From Sacculina carcini (Eukaryota > Arthropoda > Thecostraca > Sacculinidae), in NCBI GenBank assembly GCA_916048095.2, contig OU696586.1, forward strand, positions 8,026,943 through 8,090,942: 64,000 bases of DNA, in the 5' to 3' direction. The notes under the pieces were generated by a model that saw nothing but the letters and a program-made list of their open reading frames with translations, was not told the origin of the DNA and made no database searches. A program made the position numbers and the translations under genes. This document shows, one piece after another, positions 12,478-25,332 of the stretch (the first letter of the stretch is position 1; each line of letters opens with the position of its first letter).

Positions 12478-12681
12478 AAAAATTGAACTACCCAGAAGGA
12501 CCGGAACGGTCAATTGACGACTGTCAATTATGACTACTCTATTTTTGGCGATTTTTCCCAAGAATGTTTTTATGTTTTCCAATGGTTTAGACAACGGAAC
12601 AAACGTTGAATGCACTGGTATTGAAATAATAGTAAAAATTGATTCTAACTCTATAATAGTTTATTAGAGTTAGTTAGTTAG

Positions 12682-12707
12682 TAAATTAGAGTTATAACTC
12701 TAATTTA
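12682..12707. repeat. Perfect 26-bp AT-rich palindrome
   Basis: The arms around gagttataactc at the centre are perfectly symmetric over 26 bp. An imperfect hairpin built from CTAACTCT and AGAGTTAG lies directly upstream (about 12,643-12,674). Function unknown. Confidence 0.85.
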
Positions 12708-12887
12708 GAAATCCCAACTTCATTAATAGAGGACGAAATATGCACAATTGTATAAGTATGTTGAGCTATACGTTTGCTAATGCTGAGCTATGCTATGCTA
12801 ACAGCGCTATGCTAAGCTATATGTGTGTAAGCTATATGTAAGCTATATTTATAAGTATACTATGCTAAGTATAGGTTTATATAGTTA

Positions 12888-13333
12888 CTAGCATTAAAAC
12901 CCGCCCGTTGTGCGGAACAATTAATAAAAATATTGCAAATTAAAAATAAATAAGGCAAACTCATGAAGACCTTAATCAATTAAAAAGTCTAAATTTCATT
13001 ATTTTTTATTTTATTTTGACAAAATATATTCACTCAACCCGCCTCATATTTAAACCCGCCCGACGTGAGGAATAATTCAGAACTCGAACACCATCCGTTC
13101 TGGTTCTTGAAGTCAAATCCATTAGTTTTGTATATGAATTCATTCTATACGGTGAAATTGAACATTTTATTGCTGCCCGCGGGACATTTTAATTCATAAA
13201 AATGAGCCATCGCTTCGTTTGCGTTTCAAGCCCCTGATCATTGAACCAGCGAACATGAACCAGCGCAATTATGTCACCTCATATTCAAGCATACATACAC
13301 AGACAGACAGATAATTTCTTCTTTATGTATATA
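12888..13333 (-). mobile_element. Short (S) copy 1 of the CCCGCCC-motif family
   Basis: It begins (plus strand) with CTAGCATTAAAACCCGCCCG and ends with a CAGACAGACAGA tract plus ttcttctttatgtatata. Read on the minus strand this is a GTCT-rich 5' end, about 330 bp of AT-rich body with two motif copies, and a 3' hairpin plus CTAG. Confidence 0.75.
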
Positions 13334-13783
13334 CTAGCATTAAAACCCGCCCGTTGTGCGGAAGAATTCATAAAAATATTGCAAATTAAAAATAAATAAG
13401 GCAAACTCATAAAAACCTTAATCAATTAAAAAGTCTAAATTTCATTATTTTTAATTTTATTTTGACAAAATATTTTCACTCAACCCGCCTCATATTTAAA
13501 CCCGCCCGACGTGAGGAAAAATTCAGAACTCGAACACCATCCGTTCTGGTTCTTGAAGTCAAATCCATTAGTTTTGTATATGAATTCATTCTATACGGTG
13601 AAATTGAACGTTTTATTGCTGCCCGCGGGACATTTTTATTTCATAAAAATGAGCCATCGCTTCGTTTGCGTTTGAAGCCCCTGATAATTGAACCAGCGAA
13701 CCATGAGCCAGCGCAATTATGTCACCTCATATTCAAGCATACATACACAGACAGACAGATAATTTCTTCTTTATGTATATATA
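13334..13783 (-). mobile_element. Short (S) copy 2, tandem to copy 1
   Basis: Nearly identical to S copy 1 and directly adjacent in the same orientation, with the junction at tatactagcatt. Tandem head-to-tail copies fit rolling-circle products or serial insertion at the TA junction. Confidence 0.75.
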
Positions 13784-16700
13784 TAGCATTAAAACCCGCC
13801 CGTTGTGCGGAGCAATTCATAACATGAAATTCATATTCAATTCATAAAAAATATGGAAAAATAAAAATGAAATAGGGTACACTCATAAAAATATTAATCA
13901 ATTGAAAATTATAAGTTTAGTTATTTTTATTTCGACACAATATTTCCCCTCAGTCCGCCTGAGTCATTTTTAAACCCGCCCGTCGTGCTGAATAATTCAG
14001 AACTCGAACACGATCCGTTCTGCATCTTGAAGTCAAATCCATTGGTTTTGTGTATGGATTAATTCTACAGGGTAAATTGAACGTTCTATTGTCTATAGTT
14101 GCTGCCCGCGGAACATTTTTATTTAAAAAAAAAACATTTTTTTAAATGAACCATTTGAAAAAATGATCTAAAAAAACTTTTTTAAACCCACCCGTCGTGC
14201 GGAACAATTCATACAATAAAATTCATATCAAATCCATAAAATATAATGAATACAAATTGAAAAGCAAAAAATGTAACCTATAAATATCTTAACCAATAGA
14301 AAAGTCTAAATGTGAATATTTTTGTTCTTATTTTGACAAATATTATCCCTCAACCCGCCTGATATATAAATCTGCCCGTCGTGTGGTATAATTCAGAACA
14401 CAAACACGAAACAAACAATGAAAGATGATGAAATCTTTTCATCAGACTGTTTCCAAACTATATTTATTACTTAACATCATTCCCCAATATCATTTGCTTA
14501 AGTACTATTTCACTTTTACCGCTATAATATTTATTGTTAAAATTTATATATTTTCCGCTATCATTAAAACCCAATATAACCTGAGTCAAACCTACCCAAC
14601 CCAACCCAACCATTCAATCTTGACCGCTCTCAGCCTAGTCTGAGGTGATTTAACTTATTAGTTTGTGATCACAAAATATACTGATGCGATCATAATTTGT
14701 AATCAGAAGACTGAGATTATCTACCCCAGGGGTCCCAAACACGCGGCCCACCAATACTTTTCTCTCAACCCGCCAATATAGTATCGGGACCAGACTGTAA
14801 GGTAGCTAAATTCACATTTGTTGCATAATGCGATATAATTTTACACCATTATCATATTATCTCATAATTCCCGGTTAATGCTTCCACTAATGCATCATAT
14901 TCATACAGTTGTTATTTTTTGGATTACATCGATAATGCAGCCCTTGATATTACAGCCGATATTATATTATGCAATCTATATTCTGCTACGTATTAATCCT
15001 AATACATATATCATCAGATCGCAAAATATATTTAAAGGTTCACATCATTCTCCAAAATCATTTGCTTAAGAGCTATTCTACTTTTATCGCTAGAATATTT
15101 ACTGCTAGCAAAATATCATATACCTCGCTATCATTTAAACCCACTCTTTATAGATACATTTAATTCGCCCGTCGTGCGGAACAGTTCATAAAATATAATT
15201 AATATTCAATTCATAAAAAATTAGTGCAAATTGAAAAAGAAAAACAAACCCACAGGAAAGTTATAGCTAATCTAAAAGTCTAAATGTGAAATTTATGTTT
15301 CAATTTAGAAAACATGTTTTTCCACAACACTATCAAAACAATGCAACCTTCTGTCATCTCTATAATTCCAGGTTAATGCTTCCGCTAAAACAGCATAAGT
15401 TGGCATTACATGATATTGCAACCCATATCCTTATGCAACTTATGCTTATGCAACTTGAAATTAAACCAATTAAATTACACAGTTAAATTCAGTAGTTTAC
15501 TTTGTTCCCAATAGCATTTTACCCGCCCGTCGTGCGGAACGTTATTGAGGACAATAAAGCCTTTATATTCAGTAGAGTGTAGCATTAATTAAACTGTACG
15601 CAATAAAACCACACCATCCATGCTTGGAGATAATATGATGCATTCTTAATTGTGATTGGGCTTCAGTGAAATTTAATCGGTGTATATTCCTGTGTAATCG
15701 CAAGTGCGCATAATAGCTGTCAAATTGGCAATATGTCCTTTTGACTTTACACCGCCGTAACTTCCTTCAGATACCCTTTGGAAAATTACAAATTATACCG
15801 TATTGTAGAAGAAAAGATTTCTAGAACGATGGTATAATTTATTTTTATGTGTAACTAATAGTTACTGAGAAATAGTAGAAAAATGAATTAATTTTAGTCG
15901 CCCGGTGTTCAAGTGTAATTTTGGATGTATTTGAGAATTTTGCCAATTTTACACGTTTTTTGTATCATTTGTGGGTATAAATTATAGCTTATCTTGTAGA
16001 ACACAAAATTCTCTACACAGTAGTATATTCCTGTGTAATCGCAAGTGCGTAAATTGTGATTGGACTTCAGTGAAATTTAATCAGTGTATATTCATGTGTA
16101 ATCGCAAGTACGCATAATAGCTGTCAAATTGGCAATATGTCCTTTTGACTTTACACCGCCGTAACTTCCTTCAGATACACTTTGGAAAATTAATAATTAT
16201 ACCGTACTGTAGGAAACAAAATTTCTAGCACGATGGTATAATTAATTTTAATGTATGACAAATAGTTCCTGAGAAATGGGTATAAAAATGAATAAATTGT
16301 AGTCACCCGGTGTTCAAGTGTAATTTTGGATGTATTTGAGAATTTTGCCAATTTTACACGTTTTTTGTATCATTTGTGGGTATAAATTACACCTTTTCTT
16401 GTAGAACACAAAATTCTCTACACAGTAGTATATTCCTGTGTAATCGCAAGTGCGCATAATAGCTGTCAAATTGGCAATATGTCCTTTTGAATTTACACCG
16501 CCGTAACTTCCTTTAGATACACTTTGCAAAATTCCAAATTATACCGTATTGTAGAAAACAAAATTTCTAGCACGATGGTATAATTTATTTTTATGTGTAA
16601 CAAATAGTTCCTGAGAAATAGGTAGAAAAATGAATTAATTTTAGTCGCACGGTGTTCAAGTGTAATTTTGGATGTATTTGACAATTTTGCCAATTTTACA

Positions 16701-17470
16701 CATTTTTTGTATCATTTGTGGGTATAAATTATAAATTTTCTTGTAGAACACAAAATTATCTACACAATAGTATAATTTTTATAGCTGTACCATTGCTGGT
16801 TTATGAGGAATAGATAGGGGAATATTTACCAAAACATTCACGGTTTCCAGTGCTAATTTTGCATTTTTGACTTTGTCATTTTGACTTCACACCGCCGTAA
16901 CTTTTTTTTAATACACTTTGGAAAATTAAAAATTATACCGTGTTGTAGCAAACAAAATTCCCAGCATGATGGTATTATTTATTTAGTTGTGTGATAATTA
17001 GTTTTTGATACATAGAGAAAAAAGTATAGAAAATCGGACGCGTGGAGTATAAATATAATTTTGAATATAGATTGAAATTTTGTCATGTTTACATCTTTTA
17101 TGTTCTATTTTTGGATATGAATTATAACCTATCTTGTAGAACAGAAAATTTTCTACACAGTGGTATAATCTGTTTGGCTGTACCATTTCTGGTTTATGAG
17201 GAGTAGATGGCAGAGCATTGACCACAATTTTCGCATTTTTCAGGGTTCATTTTGTCTTTTCACCGCTATAACTTTTTTTGATTTTATTTTTGAAATTTAA
17301 AATTTAATCTAAAGTGTAGACAAGAAAATTTCCAACGTGATGGTATAAATTGTTAGCGGGTAGGCTGAGTGGTGGCCGAAAAATAGCTGATAGAAAATGG
17401 ACCAAGGAGGGTCGAACACACACACAGACACACACACACACACACAGAGGATCTCTTTTATATATATAGA
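13784..17470 (-). mobile_element. Long (L) copy 2
   Basis: The plus strand starts with tagcattaaaacccgcccg and ends at the CA tract plus gaggatctctttta (about 17,418-17,460). The 3' half (13,784-15,540) carries the CCGCAC-type motif at about 13,797, 13,977, 14,187, 14,375, 15,164 and 15,523. The 5' half carries the 340-bp array. No coding capacity. It is a near twin of L copy 1. Confidence 0.75.
15681..16770 (-). repeat. 340-bp tandem array inside L copy 2
   Basis: The phrase gtgtaatcgcaagt recurs at about 15,692, 16,033, 16,096 and 16,438, giving the same unit lengths and the same 64-bp partial unit as in L copy 1. Confidence 0.8.
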
Positions 17471-17472
17471 TA

Positions 17473-20400
17473 TAGCATTAAAACCCGCCGGTTGTGCGGA
17501 GCAATTCATAACATGAAATTCATATTCAATTCATAAAAAAATATGAAAAAATAAAAATGAAATAGGGTACACTCATAAAAATATTAATCAAATGAAAATT
17601 ATAAGTTTAATTATTTTTATTTCGACAAAATATTTCCCCTCAGTCTGCCTGAGTCATTTTTAAACCCGCCCGTCGTGCTGAATAATGCAGAACTCGAACA
17701 CGATCCGTTCTGCATCTTGAAGTCAAATCCATTGGTTTTGTGTATGGATTAATTCTACAGGGTAAATTGAACGTTCTATTGTCTATAGTTGCTGCCCGCG
17801 GAGCATTTTTATTAAAAAAAAATACTTTTTTTAAATGAACCATTTGAAAAAAATGAACTAAAAAATGGAAACACTTTTTTTAAACCCGCCCGTCGTGCGG
17901 AACAATTCATACAATGAAATTCATATTTGAAGTCAAATCCATTGGTTTTGTGTATGGATTAATTCTACAGGGAAAATTGAACGTTTTATTGTTTATAGTT
18001 GCTGCCCGCAGAACATTTTTATTTAAAAAAAAAAACCTTTTTTTAAATGAACCATTTGAAAAAATGATCTAAAACACTTTTTTAAACCCACCCGTCGTGC
18101 GGAACAATTCATACAATAAAATTCATATCAAATCCATAAAATATAATGAATACAAATTGAAAACCAAAAAATGTAACCTATAAATATCTTAACCAATAGA
18201 AAAGTCTAAATGTGAATATTTTTGTTCTTATTTTGACAAATATTATCCCTCAACCCGCCTGATATATAAATCTGCCCGTCGTGTGGTATAATTCAGAACA
18301 CAAACACGAAACAAACAATGAAAGATGATGAAATCTTTTCATCAGAATGTTTCCAAACTATATATATTACTTAACATCATTCCCCAATATCATTTGCTTA
18401 AGTACTATTTCACTTTTTCCGCTATAATATTTATTGTTAAAATTTATATATTTTCCGCTATCATTAGAACCCAATATAACCTGAGTCAAACCTACCCAAC
18501 CCAACCCAATCATCCAATCTTGACCGCTCTCAGCCTAGTCTGAGGTGATTTAACTTATTAGTTTGTGATCACAAAATATACTGATGCGATCATAATTTGT
18601 AATCAGAAGACTGAGATTATCTACCCCAGGGGTCCCAAACACGCGGCCCACCAATACTTTTCTCTCAACCCGCCAATATAGTATCGGGACCAAACTTTAA
18701 GGCAGCTAAATTCACATTTGTTGCATATTGCGATATAATTATACACCATTATCATATTATCTCATAATTCCCGGTTAATGCTTCCACTAATGCATCATAT
18801 TCATACAGTTGTTATTTTATGGATTACACCGATATTTCAGCCCTTGATATTACAGCCGATATTATATTATGCAATCTATATTCTGCTACGTATTATTCTT
18901 AATACATATATCATCAGATCGCAAAATATATTTAAAGGTTCACATCATTCTCCTAAATCATTTGCTTAAGAGCTATTCTACTTTTATCGCTAGAATAATT
19001 ACTGCTAGCAAAATATCATATACCTCGCTATCATTTAAACCCACTGTTTATAGATACATTTAAGCCCGCCCGTCGTGCGGAACAGTTCATAAAATATAAT
19101 TAATATTCAATTCCAAAAAAATTAGTGATAATTGAAAAAGAAAAACAAACCCATAGGAAAGTTTTAGCCAATATAAAAGTCTAAATGTGAAATTTATGTT
19201 TCAATTTAGAAAACATTTTTTTCCACAACCCGCCTCATATTTAAAGCTGCCCGTCGTGCGGAATAATTCAGAACTCAAACACGAAACAAACAAAAAGAAA
19301 ATTGATGAAAAACGACCAATAGAAAAAGTCAAATTTGTAAATTCTTGTTTTAATTATTGTCGAAGTTTTTTCCCTCAACACTGCTCAAATTCCCACCCGT
19401 CCTTCGTGTGTAGTAATTCAGAAGTGTAACACTATCAAAACAATGAAACTTTCTCTCATCTCTATAATTCCAGATTTATGCTTCCGCTAAAACAGCATAT
19501 GCATATAGTTGGCATTGCATGATATTACAACCCATATCCTTATGCAACTTAAACGTATGCTACTTGAAATTAAACCAATTAAATTACACAGTAAAATTCA
19601 GTAGTTTACTTTGTTCCCAGTAGCATTTTACCCGCCCGTCGTGCGGAACATGTGTAAATATTGAGGACAATAAAGACTTTCTATTCAGTATAGTGTAGCA
19701 TTAATTAAACTGTACCCAATAAAACCACACCATCCATGCTTGGAGCTAATATAATGCATTCTTAATTGTGATTGGGCTTCAGTGAAATTTAATCGGTGTA
19801 TATTCCTGTGTAATCGCAAGTGCGCATACTAGCTGTCAAATTGACAATATGTCCTTTTGAATTTACACTGCCGTAACTTCCTTCAGATACACTTTGGAAA
19901 ATTACAAATTATACCGTATTGTAGAAAAGAAGATTTCTAGCATGATGATATAATTTATTTTTATGTATAACAAATAGTTACTGAGAAATAGAAGAAAAAT
20001 GAATTAATTTTTGTCGCCCGGTGTTCAAGTGTAATTTTGGATGTATTTGAGAATTTTGCCAATTTTACACGTTTTTTGTATCATTTGTGGGTATAAATTA
20101 TAACTTTTCTTGTAGAACACAAAATTATCTACACAGTAGTATATTCCTGTGTAATCGCAAGTGCGCATAATAGCTGTCAAATTGGCAATATGTCCTTTTG
20201 ACTTTACACCGCCGTAACTTTCTTCAGATACACTTTGGAAAATTACAAATTATACCGTATTGTAGAAAAGAAGATTTCTACCACGATGGTATAATTTATT
20301 TTTATGTATCACAAATAGTTACTGAGAAATAGTAGAAAAATGAATTAATTTTAGAGGCCCGTTGTTCAAGTGTAATTTTTGGATGTATTTGAGAATTTTG

Positions 20401-21821
20401 CCAATTTTACACGTTTTTTGTATCATTTATGGATATAAATTATAGCTTATCTTGTAGAGCACAAAATTCTCTACACAGTAGTATATTCCTGTGTAATCGA
20501 AAGTGCGTCAATTGTGATTGGACTTCAGTGAAAATAAATCAGTGTATATTCATGTGTAATCGCATAATATCATTTGTGGGTACAAATTATAAATGTTCTT
20601 ATAGAACACAAAATTATCTTCATAATAGTATAATTTTTATAGGTGTACCATTGCTGGTTTATGAGGAATAGATAGCGAAATATTGACCAAAATATTCACG
20701 TTGTTTTTGCTAATTTTGCCTTTTTGCCTTTTTGTCATTTACACTTCACACCGCCGTAACTTTTTTTAATACACTTTGAAAAATAAAAAATTATATCGTG
20801 TTGTAGCCAAAAAAATAAAAAATTAAATCAGTGTATATTCATGTGTAATCGCAAGTGCGCATAATAGCTGTCAAATTGGCAACATGACATTTTGAATTTA
20901 CACCGCCATAACTTCCTTCAGATACACTTTGGAAAATGAAAAATTATACCGTATTGTAGAAAACAAAATGTCTAGCACAATGGTATAATTTATTGTAATG
21001 TGTGACAAATATTTCTTGAGAAATAGGTAGAAAAATGAATTCATTTTAATCAACCGATGTTCAAGTGTAATTTTGGATGTGTTTGAGAATTTTGCCAATT
21101 TTACACGTTTTTGTATCATTTGTGGGTATGAGTTATAACTTTTCTTGTAGCACACAAAATTATCTACACAATAGTATAATTTTTATAGCTGTACCATTGC
21201 TGGTTTATGAGGAATAGATAGCGGAATATTGACCAAAATATTCACGTTTTTTGTGCCAATTTTGCCTTTTTGCCTTTTTGTCATTTACACTTCACACCGC
21301 CGTAACTTTTTTTTAATACACTTTGAAAAATAAAAAATTACATCGTGTTGTAGCCAAAAAAATTTCCAGCATGATGGTATTATTTATTTAGATGTGTGAT
21401 TATTAGTTTTTGAAAAAGAGAGAAAAAAGTATAGAAAATCCGACGCGTGGAGTTTAAAAAATATTTTGAATGTTGATTGAATTTTTTTCCCTTTTACATG
21501 TTTTATATTCATTTTTTGGGTTTAAATTATAATGCGTTCAATAGAACATAAAATTTTCTACACATTGGTATAATTTGTATAGTCGTACCGTTGCTGGTTT
21601 AGGAGGAGTAGTCTTCAGAAAATTGACCAAAATTTTCGCATTTTTTAGGGTTCATTTTGTCTTTTTATTGCAATAACTTTTTTTGGTTTTATTTTTAAAA
21701 TTAAAAATTTAACCTACAGTGTAGACAAGACGATTTCCAACATGATGGTATAAATTTTGAGCGGGTACGCCAAGTGATGCCCGAGTAGCAGTTCATAGAA
21801 AATGAACCAAGGAGGGTGGGA

Positions 21822-21862
<41 letters not shown>

Positions 21863-21886
21863 GATCTCTTTTATATACATAGACTA
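17473..21886 (-). mobile_element. Long (L) copy 3
   Basis: Same architecture as copies 1 and 2 but more diverged. Motif copies lie at about 17,483, 17,666, 17,886, 18,088, 18,275, 19,066, 19,247, 19,393 and 19,630. A CA array at about 21,824-21,858 and gaggatctcttttata mark its 5' end. Confidence 0.75.
19795..21180 (-). repeat. 340-bp tandem array inside L copy 3
   Basis: Units begin near 19,811 and 20,152. Degenerate or partial units follow at about 20,491, 20,550 and 20,835. Confidence 0.7.
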
Positions 21887-21902
21887 GACTATTGTATATA
21901 GA

Positions 21903-22351
21903 CTAGCATTAAAACCCGCCCGTTGTGCGGAGCAATTCATAAAAATATTGCAAATTAAAAATAAATAAGGCGAACTCATAAAAACCTTAATCAATTAAAA
22001 AGTCTAAATTTCATTATTTTTAATTTTATTTTGACAGAATATTTTCACTCAGCCCGCCTCATATTTAAACCCGGACGACGTGAGGAATAATTCAGAACTC
22101 GAACACCATCCGTTCTGGTTCTTGAAGTCAAATCCATTAGTTTTGTATATGAATTCATTCTACACGGTGAAATTGAACGTTTTATTGCTGCCCGCGGGAC
22201 ATTTTTATTTCATAAAAATGAGCCATCGGTTCGTTTGCGTTTGAAGCCCCTGATCATTGAACCAGCGAACCATGAACCAGCGCAATTATGTCACCTCATA
22301 TTCAAGCATACATACACAGACAGACAGATAATTTCTTCTTTATGTATATAT
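21903..22351 (-). mobile_element. Short (S) copy 3
   Basis: Starts ctagcattaaaacccgcccg and ends at the CAGACAGACAGA tract plus ttctttatgtatata. This is the last family copy before about 8 kb free of it. Confidence 0.75.
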
Positions 22352-22611
22352 TAGCATTAATGCGCAAGGTGTAGCGCACACACTAAGCGTAGTGGTCTCT
22401 ATTTATGTTTAGGGACGATGTGGGATAATTTTTCGTCAACAAAACCAAATGTAAATTGCATTAGATCTGCGCTCAATGTCAACTGTATTCAGCATAAACA
22501 TATAAATAACGTGTGAGTCCAGGGGTCGCCCATTTTCCCCAACGTACCAACTGATCAAACGCTAATACGATTCAATAAACACCAGCGATGGCAAAGATAG
22601 GGCGCATTTTC

Positions 22612-24250
22612 CAATGGCGTACCTAGTGACTGACAATTTCGCGAGTGACCATTTGGTCCAATTTCCCATCAGCTGTATGAAGTTCAGTGGTTTTCAAACC
22701 GTTTAATGCTGAGATGTGCCCTGTTTAATGCTTGTCCTGCAAAATATATATATATGGCGTTTGTGTTTATATTCAACAAGGGCTACATGCGGGAGATAGC
22801 CAACTCACCTAACAATGGTTAATGGTTAATGGGGTGTTAATGGTTCGAATCCTGGCGGTTAATTCCTTTAGTCGAATTCTATAATCCTACAGCCCCTGTT
22901 CACTAAGTAGTAATTGATGGTACCAGATATCAGTCATGTGTTGTGTCATGCATTCTGGGGAGGTGACCCTCTCAATACGTCTTCCGTCCGTGGTGCCATA
23001 GCGTGGATAGGGTTCGGCGGTGGCAGCGAGCTGCACGGGGCACAGCTGTGTTAATAAGTTTCGGCTTATTTCCGTGTAGCCTTTTACATCTAGCTGCTAA
23101 TGCGACTATTTGTGAGTTGATCAAATTTAGGTGCAGCCCTCAAGTCGGCTTATTCTGGGACAATTAACATGAAGTACATGTATGTATTTGAAGCATGTCA
23201 GTTATTTATTTGAAAAATGCTTCAATAATAAACAAAGTGTTGAATTACTTGTGATGTGCTTATTTTAATGTTTGTTTTCAAATGACAAACAAACAAGCCA
23301 CTGTGGCATATGCTTTATTTGGGAATTGATGCACTCTTGTAAATGCAGGAACGAGATACATGTTAATGTCGTCGATTAAATTTGTTCGGTGATATTTTTT
23401 TCTTCTGCAACTCCTGACTTCCAACAGAAATACACACCATCTAATGATTCATGTTGAATAGTGAACCTTGTGCCAGTCGCGTCACGAGTGCAAGACATGT
23501 TTATTCACATACAGTTCATCATGTATTGATCAATTACATTTCAAACAGGTTACCAATGGGATGGCAAATAATAGGATTAGTGATAATTATTTGAACAGTC
23601 AAGTAAAGACGTATACAACCAAGTTCGACAATCCATTGGAGGTATGGACACAATTAAACGTTAAGAACCCCTGCTCTAAACTGACCTGAAGAGATGCAAA
23701 ACTACTTCCCGAAATTTACTCACCTTTAACTGTTCAAGACAAGTCACCATTTCAACTCAATCAACACTGAACACTAGCTGCCGTTTCATTTCGAAATTTG
23801 GCCCTAGGACACTCACGTCAAAACACCTTCACAAATTAGACTGGCTTCGTAGTGAAGCCAGCCTAATTTGGCAAATGGTTGAAGCTAATATTTGTTGCAT
23901 CGCATACAAGCAGCTACAACTGCTGGAAACTGCCGCCATTCTCGAACAGATTTGTCAAGCCTGTGTATTTACCTGTTGAACCTATCGGCTATTGTGTGAA
24001 TTGTGCTGCGCATATGTGGGTAATATAGCAAAAGTGTTAGGAATTCATTATTTCGGCAGCCGAATAACACTATAAAAACTATTATATATGTAATAAATCT
24101 CTGCTAAAGAAAATATGTCGGATAATGCAACTATTCACTACAGTTATACGATTATCGGGCTTTGAATTGTAAGTGTACACGTTAATTTGTTTGAAAACCA
24201 CTGAAATTCCTACAGCTGATGAGAAATTTCAGTCACTAGGCACGCTACTG
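22612..24250. mobile_element. hAT-like non-autonomous DNA transposon, about 1.6 kb
   Basis: The left end begins CAATGGCGTACCTAGTGACTG at 22,612. The reverse complement of the right end (24,250 inward) begins CAGTAGCGTGCCTAGTGACTG. A second inverted block (catcagctgta and ttcagtggttttcaaac) follows on both sides, so about 60-80 bp of each end is inverted. CAGTxGCGTxCC is typical of hAT ends. No transposase frame is present and the 8-bp flanks do not match, so it looks old. Interior function unknown. Confidence 0.65.
22851..22861 (+). other. Isolated GGTTCGAATCC (tRNA B-box-like)
   Basis: The 11-mer matches a pol III B box, but no A box, T-stem pairing or tRNA fold was found around it. Weak. 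Confidence 0.15.
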
Positions 24251-24529
24251 TGTTACGTTGCGATGCGATGCACACCGACTATTTGACCAGATCATCTGTT
24301 GGATCAAATGGTAATAGAGACTGACGTCCACCTAGCAACCTCCCCTAAATTTCCAGGAATGTTCCACCTATACGCATGTCATCCCTTACTTATCGAAATA
24401 CCCAGTGTTGGCGTGTTTCGGCCGTGAAGGCATCCCAACCAAGTTACTGCCGCCGCAATCTTTGTTCAAATCTCCATTCAGAGGTATCCGTGAGTAGACA
24501 ATGGTACCCAGCTGTTAGCGGAATGCACT

Positions 24530-24532
<3 letters not shown>

Positions 24533-24584
<52 letters not shown>

Positions 24585-24595
24585 ACACACACACA
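24533..24595. repeat. (CA)n microsatellite
   Basis: Near-perfect CA array in a GC-richer patch (about 24,380-24,900). Confidence 0.95.
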
Positions 24596-24960
24596 AATAT
24601 ATGTGTATGTCTGTGTATACACACATACAAACGCACTCACAATCGGCAGTGACGTGCCCAATCTCCGATGTACTCCGAGGGAGGTACGCGGCACACTTAT
24701 GCTTCCTCTCTCCACGTGTCTCACGTCTGCGTGACAGTGTGTAAAGTGTACAGGTGTATGTGGGCGTGATGTCTTTCTGTCTGTGTGTATGCGTGTGTGT
24801 GTAAGCGCCACGCTGTCTAGCTGGCAAGTTGCCCTGTCAAATCCAAGCGCTCTCATCCACTGCTAGCGACCGATACACGGGCACGCGCAGCCGTACATAT
24901 AACTACGCACCCTCTTTCACGGCTTCCTCTCACCAATCCAACTGTTTTCTCTATCTCTTC

Positions 24961-25080
24961 ATGCTCCTCTTTTTGCTGGGCTCCATGTTTTTCGTCTCGC
25001 AGTTACGCAACGAGGGCCATTTACCACTTTCAAGCATCGCCTACTCAACTAGTTCTGAAATTGGAATCTTACGACACAAG
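24961..25080 (+). CDS. Candidate first exon with membrane anchor or signal segment (weak)
   Basis: ATG at 24,961 opens a frame beginning MLLFLLGSMFFVSQL, a hydrophobic run followed by about 25 polar residues and then AAG|GTGTAT, a possible splice donor. The frame is also open upstream without ATG. A GC-richer, CA-repeat-bearing flank resembles the flank of the BMP-like exon. This would suit a secreted or type II membrane protein. I recognise no family and no downstream exon, so chance is a real alternative. Confidence 0.22.
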
Positions 25081-25332
25081 GTGTATAATTTAATACATAT
25101 GTAATGTGTCGGCTATTCACTAATATGTGTGCGACCTTATGTACGCATGTGTGAATGAAAATTTAAATTATTTCCCCATTTTAAAAACATCAATAACTGC
25201 CGTTCAATAACGTGATATTATATATAGCTCGACGAACTCGGTTTGCGTAAAATTATATAGTTTATCCCTCGAGAACTTACAACCATTTTCGCTCGCCCGA
25301 ATCAGTTGTTTTTTTCACCATTTATTGTTATT

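Noticed and set aside
13462-13827. 121-codon plus frame in S copies
   Set aside because: It crosses S copy 2 and its junctions; the homologous frame is not kept in sister copies.
22830-22875. tRNA gene
   Set aside because: Only a B-box-like 11-mer is present; no acceptor, D or anticodon arm can be drawn.
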